From Sphingomonas edaphi (GTDB taxonomy: Bacteria; Pseudomonadota; Alphaproteobacteria; Sphingomonadales; Sphingomonadaceae), in NCBI RefSeq assembly GCF_003583725.1, contig NZ_QXTF01000002.1, positions 62,001 through 126,000 of the forward strand: a DNA stretch of 64,000 bases, given 5' to 3'. The translations under genes and the position numbers were made by a program. Within the stretch, counting starts at the first letter, position 1. Each line of letters starts with the position of its first letter. The notes under the pieces are model-generated. The model was not told where the DNA came from and searched no databases. It saw only the letters and a list, made by a program, of their open reading frames with translations. Of this stretch, positions 19,004 to 27,110 are shown in pieces.

Positions 19004-19894
19004 ATGCCATTCATTACCACCAGGGACGGGACCGAGATTTTCTATCGGGACTGGGGGCCCAGGGATGCCCAGCCAATCGTCTTGCATCACGGCTGGCCGC
19101 TGAGCGGCGATGACTGGGATGCGCAGTTCATATTCTTTCTGAACCAGGGCTTCCGCGTTATCGCCCACGACCGCCGCGGCCACGGCCGCTCGGCTCAGGT
19201 CAGTGATGGCCACGACATGGACCATTATGCGGCCGACGTTGCCGACCTCGCCGCGCAACTCGATCTTCGAAACGCGGTCCATGTCGGCCACTCTACCGGC
19301 GGCGGGGAAGTCGTGCGCTACGTTGCCGGGGCGGGCTCGGGCAGGGTCGCGAGTGCCGTCACTATCGCCGCAGTGCCGCCGCTAATGCTGAAGACCGATG
19401 CAAATCCCGGCGGAACACCGATTGAGGTCTTCGACGGCTACCGCGCGGGCGTTGCCACCAATCGCGCGCAAATCTACCTCGATGTCGCATCGGGCCCATT
19501 CTACGGATATAATCGCATCGGCGCCCAGGCGTCCGAAGGCATCATCCGCAACTGGTGGCGACAGGGAATGATGGGCGGAATCAAAGCCCATTACGACGGT
19601 ATCAAGGCCTTTTCCGAGACCGACTTCACCGAGGACTTGCAAGCGATAGACGTGCCGGTCGCGGTGCTCCACGGAGACGACGACCAAATTGTTCCCTATG
19701 CCGACTCCGCACCTTTGTCCGCGCAACTGCTAAGGTACGGCGTGCTCAAGACCTATCCTGGGCTGCCGCATGGAATGGCGACGACCCATGCCGACCTCAT
19801 CAATCGGGATATTTTGGCCTTCATCAGGGGCGAGCCGTTCGGCGCCGATGAGAAGACCCCCCCGACGGTCGTAGTTGAACCAATTCCGGTCTAG
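19004..19894 (+). CDS. Alpha/beta hydrolase (non-heme chloroperoxidase/arylesterase-like)
   Basis: A 296-residue serine hydrolase. The oxyanion HG is in HHGWPLSGDDW, the next conserved segment is HDRRGHGRS, the nucleophile elbow is GHSTGGGEV, the acid is in VLHGDDDQIVPY and the histidine in LPHGMATTHAD. This arrangement and the N-terminus (PFITTRDGTEIFYRDWG) are those of the bacterial non-heme chloroperoxidase/arylesterase group, whose halogenation activity is a perhydrolysis side reaction. It is a single gene with 170 nt upstream that hold no other gene. Its natural substrate is unknown. Confidence 0.88.
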   Translation: MPFITTRDGTEIFYRDWGPRDAQPIVLHHGWPLSGDDWDAQFIFFLNQGFRVIAHDRRGHGRSAQVSDGHDMDHYAADVADLAAQLDLRNAVHVGHSTGGGEVVRYVAGAGSGRVASAVTIAAVPPLMLKTDANPGGTPIEVFDGYRAGVATNRAQIYLDVASGPFYGYNRIGAQASEGIIRNWWRQGMMGGIKAHYDGIKAFSETDFTEDLQAIDVPVAVLHGDDDQIVPYADSAPLSAQLLRYGVLKTYPGLPHGMATTHADLINRDILAFIRGEPFGADEKTPPTVVVEPIPV

Positions 19895-20017
19895 TGAAAG
19901 TCGGGTCGCTGGTTAGGGGCAGGCCGCCGTGGGGGCGCGCACAGAACGTTCGGACGCACAACGCAGGGATAGCGTGGCAGAGCGAAACCGTCGCCATCAT
20001 GCTGCCGCTGGCAGAGA

Positions 20018-20092
20018 TGGTGACCCCTACGGGAATCGAACCCGTGTTTCAGCCGTGAAAGGGCCGCGTCCTAACCGCTAGACGAAGGGGCC
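20018..20092 (-). tRNA. tRNA-Glu (anticodon UUC)
   Basis: On the minus strand the sequence folds as a complete cloverleaf: acceptor GGCCCCT pairing with AGGGGTC, D-arm with GTCTAGCGGTTAGGAC, anticodon loop CCTTTCACG with TTC as anticodon, and T-arm ACGGGTTCGATTCCCGT. The genome encodes the terminal CCA. The product has 75 nt including CCA, with a short variable loop as expected for glutamate tRNA. The 5' start of recJ transcription is elsewhere, and no other tRNA is visible beside it. Confidence 0.97.
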
Positions 20093-20135
20093 ACGCTTGG
20101 TGCGGGGGCGCGACTAGGCGATGGGCGGCGGTCGG

Positions 20136-21893
20136 TCAAGCCGGTGCGGCATCTTCCAGGTGCATTTCTGCCGCATTGCCCCCATTCCACTCGTCGCGCT
20201 TGATGGATCCGGCCAGCCACCAGCGCTTGTCGGAGGGTGAGGACAGCAGTGCCTGACCCAGCTCCGTCTCCGCGGCGCGGAAGGCGATCAGTTTGAACGA
20301 CTTGCCATCATCGCCCACCGCGATCGCGCGGACATGGCCGTTGCCAACGACTCCCGCCCGCATCAGCCGCGCAGGTCCTGCAGCGACACGCGGTGCTGGC
20401 CATCCCGCTCCATAGGGGCCGGCCGCATCGAGCGAATCACACAAGTTTCCAGCAACTCCGCCTGGCGCGAGCAGGGCGTCAAGCAGAAGCGACCGGTTCC
20501 CCCGGGCAGACGCGACGTCGGTGGCCATCCGCTCGTTCAGGAACTGGCGCAGCGAATCGATGCCGCCGGGAGAGACAGTCAAGCCGGCCGCCATCGCATG
20601 GCCACCTCCGGCAACGATAAGACCGCTGTCCTTGGCGGCTAGTACGGCCGCGCCGAGATCCACTCCGGAAATTGACCGCCCCGATCCCTTTCCGGTCCCA
20701 TCCTCATCCTCTGCGATGACGATAGCAGGGCGGCCAAAACGTTCCTTAAGGCGGCTGGCGACGATCCCGATTACGCCGGGGTGCCAACCCTTGCCAGACA
20801 CCATAATCAGTGGGTGCTCCGCTTGGGCCTCCGCAGCCTCTCCGGCTTGCTCGGTCACGATCATCTCAATCGCGCGCCGTTCCTCGTTCAACCGATCTAG
20901 CTCGGCAGCAATGATCCGGGCCTCTTCAAGATCGGTGGAGGTCAGTAGGCGTACTCCGAGGTCCGATTTCCCCACTCTGCCGCCGGCGTTGATTCGCGGG
21001 CCGAGTGCGAAGCCAAGATCGCGGGCCGTCGGCGCCTTCACAAGGCGCGCTGCCTCCGCGAGCGCGACGAGGCCAATGTTACGCCCGTCGGCCATGACTT
21101 TGAGACCTTGCGTTACAAATGCGCGGTTGAGGGTCTTGAGGCGGGCCACGTCAGCTACCGTCCCGAGCGCGACGATGTCGAGCAGGTCGATGATGCGGGG
21201 TTCCGTCCGGTCACCAGCAAATTGGCCGCGCTGCCGGAGCTCCCGGATTACGGCAACGCCCAGCAGGAACGCCATTCCGACTGCCGCGACATGGCCGTGG
21301 GCCGCGCCGGTCTCGCTTTCGTCGAGGCGGTTGGGGTTGATGACAGCGAGCGCCGTCGGAAGCCGCGTGGCGCATTGGTGATGGTCGCAGACAATGACGT
21401 CGAGGCCCGCCGCCGCAGCTTCGTCGAGCGCCTCGAACGCTTGCGCGCCGCAATCGACGGTGATCACAAGGTTGGCACCGCGGCCCTTGAGCTCAACCAA
21501 GGCCGCGCCGGAGGGGCCGTATCCTTCCATCAATCGGTCGGGGATGTAGACCATGGGCTCCAAGCCCAAGCGGCGGAGCAGGAGGATTAGCAGTGCTGCC
21601 GACGTTGCGCCGTCAACATCATAGTCGCCGAAGATGGCGATGGTCTCGCCACGCTGTACGGCATCAGCGAGGCGAGCGGCCGCCTTGTCCATGTCGGCGA
21701 ACACCGAAGGGTCGGGCAGGAACTCGCGGATCGTCGGGGCACGGTGGCGAGCGAGGTCGGCTTCCTCAATCCCGCGCGCCAACAAAAGCTGATCGACTAG
21801 GTCGCGCTGGAGGTCGTCACCACCCGAACGCCTCCAGCGCCACGGCTGGCCGGTCAAGCTGCGCTCGACTCCACAGGCGAAAGCGCCGCTCAT
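20136..21893 (-). CDS. recJ: Single-stranded-DNA-specific exonuclease RecJ
   Basis: 5'-to-3' single-strand exonuclease of recombination and mismatch repair. The 585 residues contain the DHH domain (IFGDYDVDGATSAALL, metal aspartates; VITVDCG; VCDHHQ) and the DHHA1 domain with GGGHAMAAG, ending with an OB-like C-terminal domain. The start is the ATG overlapping the stop of the PH-domain gene (ATGA), giving MSGAFACGVERSL; the frame continues upstream but there overlaps that gene. Translational coupling to two PH-domain membrane protein genes places it in an operon with no obvious functional link. Confidence 0.96.
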   Translation of the reverse strand: MSGAFACGVERSLTGQPWRWRRSGGDDLQRDLVDQLLLARGIEEADLARHRAPTIREFLPDPSVFADMDKAAARLADAVQRGETIAIFGDYDVDGATSAALLILLLRRLGLEPMVYIPDRLMEGYGPSGAALVELKGRGANLVITVDCGAQAFEALDEAAAAGLDVIVCDHHQCATRLPTALAVINPNRLDESETGAAHGHVAAVGMAFLLGVAVIRELRQRGQFAGDRTEPRIIDLLDIVALGTVADVARLKTLNRAFVTQGLKVMADGRNIGLVALAEAARLVKAPTARDLGFALGPRINAGGRVGKSDLGVRLLTSTDLEEARIIAAELDRLNEERRAIEMIVTEQAGEAAEAQAEHPLIMVSGKGWHPGVIGIVASRLKERFGRPAIVIAEDEDGTGKGSGRSISGVDLGAAVLAAKDSGLIVAGGGHAMAAGLTVSPGGIDSLRQFLNERMATDVASARGNRSLLLDALLAPGGVAGNLCDSLDAAGPYGAGWPAPRVAAGPARLMRAGVVGNGHVRAIAVGDDGKSFKLIAFRAAETELGQALLSSPSDKRWWLAGSIKRDEWNGGNAAEMHLEDAAPA

Positions 21894-23416
21894 CAGCTGA
21901 GCAACTGCGCACGAAGCGAAGTGGCTTCGTCGCGGGCAAGCGCGGGGATATGATGATCGGAGAAGCCACCTCCGCCGGCGACTCCAAGTCGCAGCGTGCA
22001 GACGCCGAACAGGCGGCTCCAGAAATTCTCGGCGATATCGACGCTCTGAATTTTCCCAACAGGCAAGATGTTGCGGCGATGACGCCACCAACCAGTTTCG
22101 ACGAACAGATTGCGATCATCCAGGGCGAAGCGCGTCTGCCGCCAGCTCAACCAGCGAAACGCAACGGCGGAGGCGGCGCCGAGGATCCAGATAATGACGG
22201 GTCCGGCGAGCGGGGCGGCATCACTGCCAGACAGCTCGGCGAACTGGATCGAAAACATCCCGAGCAGCACGGCAACGAGCGCGGCGGGAATCAGGAGCCA
22301 AGCCAGGCTGGAAACAAAGGCGCTTGAAACAGGCCGCCAATTGCCGCTGGCCGGAGCGATCGGACCCAGCACAGTGCCGAGGATGGCGGCGGCCTCCTGC
22401 TCGGTCGCGAATGGGGCGACGACATGATCGCCGTTCCCGCCATCCATCGCAAGGCTTTGCAGCTTCAGGACGCGCCAGCCGAAATATTTGCGCACCGGTC
22501 CCGTGGCGAGGATCGCGGCCTGGACCCTGCGCGCCGGGATGGTGACGTCGGTGAGGGTGAGCAGGCCGCGGCGGCGGCGGAGGCCGGTTTCGGTACGGTC
22601 GAGCCGGAACCGATATTCGCGGAGGAAGGTGCGGACCAGGCCGGTGCCGACACCGAGGAGCAGAAGCATGATCGATCCGCCGATGAAGGCAACAATCTGG
22701 TGTGCCATAACTAGTCGTTGCAGCGGTTCGGAGCGCTCGAGCAGGTCGGCCCAGAAGACGCGGCGGAAGGGGTCGAAGCCGATAACGTCGCCCATCGTCT
22801 GGGTAACGCCGAAGAGGCCCGCGATGACTGCCAGGGAAAAGTTGAACGCACCTGCAAACGCTACGCGCCGATTGTCCATGGCGAAGAGCGGGGCGGGTTC
22901 ACCTTCGGCAGAAATCTGCGGATCAGTAATGCCAGTGCGGCGGGCGCGAATATGTTCGCGAAGCGTCTCCGCCCGCGCGAGTGCGATGGTGTGGAGGACG
23001 CCGTCTTCACCCTTCGCGCCGGCTGAAGCGCCGGTTTCGAGGCGGACTCGGGCCAAGCCAAACAGGCGATGTAACGGGCCCTGTTCCAGATCGACGTCGG
23101 TCACACGGTCGAAGGGAATCGCGCGGCTGGTGCGGTTGAGCCAGCCGCTGTCGATGCGAATCTCATGCGCGCCGACGCGATATTCGAGTTTCAACCAGCG
23201 GATGAGCAGAGAGCCGATCGAGACCACGACGAACCCCGCCACCATCAACACTGCGATCAACCATTTATCCTGAGACGCGAGGAGGACGCTGCCGGCGAGC
23301 AGCCCCCACGCTCCGCGCAGCGACTGGGGCAGGCCGGTGATCAGGTAGAGTGGATGAAGCCGTTCGGCTGGCCCGAGCACCGTCTTGTCCATGGGGATCG
23401 TGGTGGCCTGAGTCAT
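21893..23416 (-). CDS. Bacterial PH-domain (YdbT-like) membrane protein
   Basis: A 507-residue membrane protein with several paired hydrophobic segments each followed by a bacterial PH (DUF304) domain; three repeats of the pattern hydrophobic hairpin, then beta-rich domain ending in DxxxxxWLRRLFG-like text are visible (EQGPLHRLFGLARVRLETG, TGPVRKYFGWRVLKLQS, ENFWSRLFGVCTLRLGVAG). YdbT-type proteins of this architecture are usually adjacent to a smaller YdbS partner, as here. Molecular function of the family is not established. The ATG overlaps the partner's stop by 4 nt and its stop overlaps recJ. Confidence 0.88.
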   Translation of the reverse strand: MTQATTIPMDKTVLGPAERLHPLYLITGLPQSLRGAWGLLAGSVLLASQDKWLIAVLMVAGFVVVSIGSLLIRWLKLEYRVGAHEIRIDSGWLNRTSRAIPFDRVTDVDLEQGPLHRLFGLARVRLETGASAGAKGEDGVLHTIALARAETLREHIRARRTGITDPQISAEGEPAPLFAMDNRRVAFAGAFNFSLAVIAGLFGVTQTMGDVIGFDPFRRVFWADLLERSEPLQRLVMAHQIVAFIGGSIMLLLLGVGTGLVRTFLREYRFRLDRTETGLRRRRGLLTLTDVTIPARRVQAAILATGPVRKYFGWRVLKLQSLAMDGGNGDHVVAPFATEQEAAAILGTVLGPIAPASGNWRPVSSAFVSSLAWLLIPAALVAVLLGMFSIQFAELSGSDAAPLAGPVIIWILGAASAVAFRWLSWRQTRFALDDRNLFVETGWWRHRRNILPVGKIQSVDIAENFWSRLFGVCTLRLGVAGGGGFSDHHIPALARDEATSLRAQLLS

Positions 23417-23898
23417 TCGGCGTCGGCGCGAATTTCGGCGCGGATCGTCTCGCGGATTTCTGCGGCACGGCCGGGCGACAGGCCGGGCAGCGTGACGATG
23501 CTGTTGTGCGTTCCGGCCGTGTGCACGACAAGCGTCGCGGTTCCGAACAGCTTGTCGAAAGGGCCGCGCGTGACGTCGATGTGCTGCACGCGCACGAAGG
23601 GAACCACGGTGTCGGTAAGGAAAAGCCAGCCGCGCACCGTGCGGAGCAGCCGATCATCGATGGCATAGGCCAGCCGCCGGTAGATGCGATCCGGCGCGAC
23701 GAATATGCCGCTGAGTCCGACGACGCCGACCATGGCCGACAGTACGTCACCGACGGGCGTTTCTGCCAGCACGACCTTATTCAGAATCATCGCGCCGATG
23801 AACAGCGGCACCCAGAAGATAGCCGCCCGCGCGCGCAAGGCGTTGCGATAGGCGGGTTCGACCGGCTGCAGGTCGGTCGGAATGGGTTCGGCTGTCAT
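23413..23898 (-). CDS. Bacterial PH-domain (YdbS-like) membrane protein
   Basis: A 161-residue protein with two hydrophobic segments near residues 27-70 followed by one bacterial PH domain (DRIYRRLAYAIDDRLLRTVRGWLFLTDT onward; RGPFDKLFGTATLVVHTAG). Small YdbS-type partner of the longer gene immediately downstream, which it overlaps by 4 nt. The pair is a known arrangement in many bacteria but has no assigned biochemical role. Upstream is a 38-nt gap to glpX on the same strand. Confidence 0.88.
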   Translation of the reverse strand: MTAEPIPTDLQPVEPAYRNALRARAAIFWVPLFIGAMILNKVVLAETPVGDVLSAMVGVVGLSGIFVAPDRIYRRLAYAIDDRLLRTVRGWLFLTDTVVPFVRVQHIDVTRGPFDKLFGTATLVVHTAGTHNSIVTLPGLSPGRAAEIRETIRAEIRADAE

Positions 23899-23936
23899 GC
23901 GCCGATAATACAGTTAGCGCATGGCCCTACAAGGGG

Positions 23937-24914
23937 TCAGGCGATGCCCTTGTGATGCTCAGCGCTCACGCGGCGAACGGTGCCGGAGCTGGCGCGCATG
24001 ACGATGCTTTCGGTTTCGACACAGCCGCCCTTGCGATATTTCACACCCTTGAGCAGCGAGCCGTCGGTAACGCCGGTCGCGGCGAAGATGCAGTCACCGC
24101 GCGCCATGTCTTCAAGGTGGTAGATGCGGTTAAGGTCGTCGATGCCCCATCCGGCAGCTCGCGAGCGCTCGTCGTCGTTGCGGAACAGCAAGCGGCCTTG
24201 GATCTGGCCGCCGACGCAGCGCAGCGCAGCCGCCGCCAGCACGCCCTCTGGCGCGCCGCCTGTGCCCATGTAGATGTCAACCGTCGTGTCAGGATTGGCG
24301 GTCGCGATCACCCCGGCCACGTCTCCATCGGGAATAAGCATGATGCCGCAGCCCAGGCTGCGAAGCTCCGCGATCAGCTCCGCATGGCGCGGGCGGTCGA
24401 GCACGCAGGCAATGATTTCGTTGGGAAGCACATTCTTCGCCGCGGCCAGCGAGCGGATGTTATCGGTCGGCGACTTGTCGAGACTGATCGTTCCGGCGGG
24501 ATAGCCCGGCCCAATCGCGATCTTATCCATGTAGACGTCGGGTGCGTTGAGCAGGCAGCCCTGCTCCGCAATGGCCAGTACGGCGAGCGCATTCGGACCG
24601 GCTTTGGCTGTGATGGTGGTGCCTTCCAGCGGGTCGAGCGCGATATCGATAGCGGGCCCTTCGCCCTGGGCGCTCCCGACTTTTTCGCCGATGTAGAGCA
24701 TCGGCGCTTCGTCACGCTCGCCTTCGCCGATGACGACGGTGCCGTCCATCGGGAGCTCGTTTAGCGCAGCGCGCATCGCCTCGACGGCGGCAGCATCGGC
24801 GGAATCGTTATCGCCACGGCCGGCCCACTTGGAAGCTGCGATCGCGGCGGCTTCCGTCACGCGGACCATTTCAAGAACGAGGACGCGGTCGAGGACGTGA
24901 CTTGCGGTGACCAT
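23937..24914 (-). CDS. glpX: Fructose-1,6-bisphosphatase class II
   Basis: Gluconeogenic phosphatase of the GlpX class. The 325-residue protein contains [15 protein letters not shown] near residue 65, the metal-binding [15 protein letters not shown] around residue 85, and [16 protein letters not shown] near residue 195. The N-terminal ATG ([19 protein letters not shown]) is the usual start; a longer frame adds a 43-residue non-homologous stretch with no support. Function: hydrolysis of fructose-1,6-bisphosphate to fructose-6-phosphate, manganese dependent and lithium sensitive in the family. Confidence 0.96.
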   Translation of the reverse strand: MVTASHVLDRVLVLEMVRVTEAAAIAASKWAGRGDNDSADAAAVEAMRAALNELPMDGTVVIGEGERDEAPMLYIGEKVGSAQGEGPAIDIALDPLEGTTITAKAGPNALAVLAIAEQGCLLNAPDVYMDKIAIGPGYPAGTISLDKSPTDNIRSLAAAKNVLPNEIIACVLDRPRHAELIAELRSLGCGIMLIPDGDVAGVIATANPDTTVDIYMGTGGAPEGVLAAAALRCVGGQIQGRLLFRNDDERSRAAGWGIDDLNRIYHLEDMARGDCIFAATGVTDGSLLKGVKYRKGGCVETESIVMRASSGTVRRVSAEHHKGIA

Positions 24915-24978
24915 GGAAGCTCCGGTTGAGAAGGGTTGGATTGCCGATAGGATTGGTTCGGTTGGCGCGCAACCGGGC

Positions 24979-25467
24979 TTAATCGTGTTCTTCCGCCTCA
25001 TGTTCGAGGATGTGAGCGCGAACGCGAATGGTGCGGGTCCCAAGCCGGGTTTCGTGAAGGAAAATGGCGAAACCCCAGCCGGTTGCGATCATCGATCCCA
25101 TGAACAGCAGCGCAATGGCGGTGCCAACCTTCGTGCCGGTCAGAAAGGCGACGAACAGCAGGATGACGACCAGCGAAATAAGGACGGCTGCCAGCACGGT
25201 CGTGAAAATGGCGTTGTTAACGACCGCTATGCGTCGGTCGAGCACGCGAATCTCTTCGATCAGCCGGTCATGTTCCTCTCCCCGGCTCGCCAGCACGCGC
25301 GGCTCAAGCTGGCGACTGCGATCGATGATCCGAGCAAGGCGGCCGGCGCAGACGTTGAGGAAGGCGCCGAGCCCCGCGAGCAGGAAGACCGGAGCCACGG
25401 CAAGCTGGATAATCTGCGCGAGGTGCGTCAGCTCGGGAGTGGGAGGTAACAGGTCGGTCGCGGACAT
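24979..25467 (-). CDS. DUF2721 family membrane protein
   Basis: A 162-residue protein with an N-terminal helix (LAQIIQLAVAPVFLLAGLGAF), a conserved loop containing NVCAGRLARIIDRSR, and two further hydrophobic segments near residues 88-110 and 112-135. The order helix, Arg-Asp-rich loop, double hydrophobic hairpin is that of the DUF2721 family, whose function is unknown. Located 64 nt upstream of glpX on the same strand, so it could be co-transcribed. C-terminus is His/Glu-rich (AHILEHEAEEHD). Confidence 0.82.
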   Translation of the reverse strand: MSATDLLPPTPELTHLAQIIQLAVAPVFLLAGLGAFLNVCAGRLARIIDRSRQLEPRVLASRGEEHDRLIEEIRVLDRRIAVVNNAIFTTVLAAVLISLVVILLFVAFLTGTKVGTAIALLFMGSMIATGWGFAIFLHETRLGTRTIRVRAHILEHEAEEHD

Positions 25468-25492
25468 GGACAGCGATATGCCGCAACAATCC

Positions 25493-25521
25493 CGTCATTG
25501 CGAGCGAAGCGAAGCAATCCA
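25493..25521 (+). repeat. Dispersed 29-bp repeat, copy 1
   Basis: Intergenic CGTCATTGCGAGCGAAG followed by CGAAGCAATCCA. The same element occurs inverted, with one indel and one substitution, just upstream of phaC. Its ATTGC and GCAAT ends could form a short stem. It sits between DUF2721 (start) and the L,D-transpeptidase gene (end), in a gap where no gene is found. Confidence 0.6.
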
Positions 25522-25536
25522 CCCAAACAAGTGAGG

Positions 25537-26118
25537 TCAGCCCTCGATAACGACCTTGTCGCCCTTCTTGGTCAGGGTGAAGAGGTGCTTGGCGAATGCC
25601 ATTGGCAAGCGAATGCAGCCATGGCTGGCGGGAAAGCCCGGCGTCTTGCCCCCGTGGAAGGCGATACCCTTGTCGTCGATGTTCTGCATCCACGGCATCG
25701 GCGCGTTGTCATACTTGCGGCTGAAATATTTCTCGCGCTTCCAGTTGATCTTCCAAAAGCCGAGCGGAGTCGGATGACCCTTCTTGCCCGTCGAGACATT
25801 GGTAACGCCGATCAATTGCGCGCCTTTGAAGATAAAGGCGACCTGATTTGCAATGTCGACGGTGATGGCGACGTCTCCATCCACCGGCACGTTGGGCGAC
25901 CAGTGGAATTCGCCGGGGCGAAGCGAGGTGCGGCCGATCATTGCGTGCATCGCTTCGAAGCCCGAGGCCGAAAAGCCGTTCGTCCAGCGGTAATTGGTAG
26001 CTGGCGGCACAAACTTCGGGGTCGCGATGCGTGGCACAGGCGGAGGCGGGGCCGTGGTCGAACAGGCTGCCAAGGCCAGCGCACCGCCTACCGTCAACGC
26101 CGCCAATATCTTGCGCAT
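25537..26118 (-). CDS. L,D-transpeptidase (YkuD) lipoprotein
   Basis: A 193-residue cell-envelope enzyme predicted to make or process L,D-crosslinks in peptidoglycan or attach proteins to it. The N-terminus is a lipoprotein signal (MRKILAALTVGGALALAACS) with a lipobox cysteine at about residue 20, then a Pro-rich linker (TTAPPPPVPR). The YkuD domain ends with HGGKTPGFPASHGCIRLP, including the catalytic SHGCIR with its nucleophilic cysteine. I start at the ATG immediately before the signal peptide; upstream in-frame codons lack a signal. Single gene, with small-protein genes further upstream on the same strand. Confidence 0.92.
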   Translation of the reverse strand: MRKILAALTVGGALALAACSTTAPPPPVPRIATPKFVPPATNYRWTNGFSASGFEAMHAMIGRTSLRPGEFHWSPNVPVDGDVAITVDIANQVAFIFKGAQLIGVTNVSTGKKGHPTPLGFWKINWKREKYFSRKYDNAPMPWMQNIDDKGIAFHGGKTPGFPASHGCIRLPMAFAKHLFTLTKKGDKVVIEG

Positions 26119-26280
26119 ACCCGTCCCCGAAACCACCAAATTGCAGGATCGTTCAGTGCCCGAGGCATGGTTTGCAGACAAGCGCCCGGCGTTAACCACC
26201 TTCTTCGGTCTGGCGCGGCGGGCGGGCGGCGCAGCGATAATTGCCCAATGTTGGATAAGTGGCGGGCGGCCGTTCCGATC

Positions 26281-26505
26281 TTACCAGAGCGGCGTTCGCG
26301 GCCTGATCCGGTAACGTTCCGAGTCGCTGTCGATCAGCTTTGATTTCAGCTTTTGGCGCATCACTTCGGCGCCGTGGGCGCTCATGCAAACCAGCCTGAC
26401 ACCGGCGTTGGGAAGGGTTTCGATCGCGGAAATGCCGACATTCGCGGCATCGCACTTCTGCGTGACGTCTGCTGCATTCATGGCAATGAACAGGGCACGG
26501 CTCAT
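26281..26505 (-). CDS. Microprotein D of four-gene overlapping operon
   Basis: 74 residues: an N-terminal beta-like segment (SRALFIAMNAADVTQK), a cysteine (C18), then ISAIETLPNAGVRLVCMSAHG and a basic helix MRQKLKSKLI, ending in RIRPRTPLW. No membrane segment, no signal. The ATG overlaps the stop of the preceding microprotein gene (ATGA), which strongly supports translation. AAGGAA lies about 10 nt upstream. I do not recognise the family; the alternating hydrophobic strands suggest a small alpha/beta fold. It is the last of four coupled genes. Confidence 0.6.
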   Translation of the reverse strand: MSRALFIAMNAADVTQKCDAANVGISAIETLPNAGVRLVCMSAHGAEVMRQKLKSKLIDSDSERYRIRPRTPLW

Positions 26506-26657
26506 TTGGTGTTTTTCCTTTTGGCTGCGGCGACAGCGTCGCGCGCGTTGGTGTAGCGGTAGCCGCCCCACAGATAAGTTTTGGTTGAAACCGTCTCGAT
26601 GCCGTAGCGGTCGAGTTCGAGCAGGACGGGGTCGTCCTTCGCTGTGTTCCGGTTCAT
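26502..26657 (-). CDS. Microprotein C of four-gene overlapping operon
   Basis: 51 residues: MNRNTAKDDPVLLELDRYGI at the start, then a central LWGGYRYTNARDAVAAAKRK near the C-terminus. Acidic N-half, basic C-half; no membrane segment. The frame is shorter than typical gene-prediction limits, but both start and stop overlap neighbours by 4 nt (ATGA at each end), which is unlikely by chance for four genes in series. The DAVAAAKR helix with an aromatic YRYT strand before it resembles a small beta-alpha unit. No function can be assigned. Confidence 0.6.
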   Translation of the reverse strand: MNRNTAKDDPVLLELDRYGIETVSTKTYLWGGYRYTNARDAVAAAKRKNTK

Positions 26658-26830
26658 GATCGCCGCTCGCTTGATGGATCGAGCCGCCGGGCGTCTGCGT
26701 CCAGCATGTCAGCTACGGCTACCAGGGCGGCGAGGCCGTTGGAGGTCGATGCCTTGCATGCCAGTCGGCGGCACGCGGCCGCTTGTTCGCGAAGGTCGTC
26801 GGCGGCAAGCGAGCGATCTTCGGGGATCAT
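26654..26830 (-). CDS. Microprotein B of four-gene overlapping operon
   Basis: 58 residues, strongly helical: DDLREQAAACRRLACKAST, then NGLAALVAVADMLDADARRL, with two cysteines in the ACRRLAC segment. Two amphipathic helices joined by STSNG suggest a helical hairpin. Start ATG overlaps the stop of microprotein A and the stop overlaps the start of microprotein C. An upstream in-frame extension would cover microprotein A and has no ribosome-binding site. Function unknown. Confidence 0.6.
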   Translation of the reverse strand: MIPEDRSLAADDLREQAAACRRLACKASTSNGLAALVAVADMLDADARRLDPSSERRS

Positions 26831-26988
26831 TTTGCGAAGTCGGGGGTGCCGTGCAACTTGGCATCCTGGATCCGGGCGGCGTAGCCGTCGGCTAGCTCGA
26901 GGTGCGCAAGCTCCGAACTGCGGCACGCCGCATTCCTCGCCATCTCCAGCGACACGGCATAGCGCTCATAGATATAATTGAGATCCAT
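26827..26988 (-). CDS. Microprotein A, first gene of four-gene overlapping operon
   Basis: 53 residues beginning MDLNYIYERYAVSLEMAR, then NAACRSSELAHLELADGYAA and ending QDAKLHGTPDFAK. Predicted as one long amphipathic helix with no signal or membrane segment. The ATG has an excellent ribosome-binding site, AAGGAG six bases upstream, which makes it the likely entry point for ribosomes on the operon; the other three genes are then coupled by ATGA overlaps. Nothing in it points to a known function. Confidence 0.65.
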   Translation of the reverse strand: MDLNYIYERYAVSLEMARNAACRSSELAHLELADGYAARIQDAKLHGTPDFAK

Positions 26989-27026
26989 CGAGGGCTCCTT
27001 CAGTAAGCGGGAGCGCGTTCAGTCTC

Positions 27027-27086
27027 TCAGTCGCACGATGCCTACACGAGTGAGGGTGCGATATAGCCTTATAACACAGCGACTGA
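27027..27086. promoter_or_regulatory. Inverted repeat upstream of the microprotein operon
   Basis: TCAGTCGC at 27027-27034 is matched by its exact complement GCGACTGA at 27079-27086. An AT-rich stretch containing TATAAG (minus strand) lies between the arms, so the repeat could flank a promoter or form a leader stem. It is between the META lipoprotein gene end and microprotein A start on the minus strand. Evidence is only the 8-bp symmetry. Confidence 0.3.
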
Positions 27087-27110
27087 CGCCAGCCTAATCA
27101 TTCCGGCCCC

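Noticed and set aside
25498-26343. 281-codon plus-strand frame opposite the L,D-transpeptidase.
   Set aside because: Reverse of a complete YkuD protein; starts in the dispersed repeat; no coding signature.
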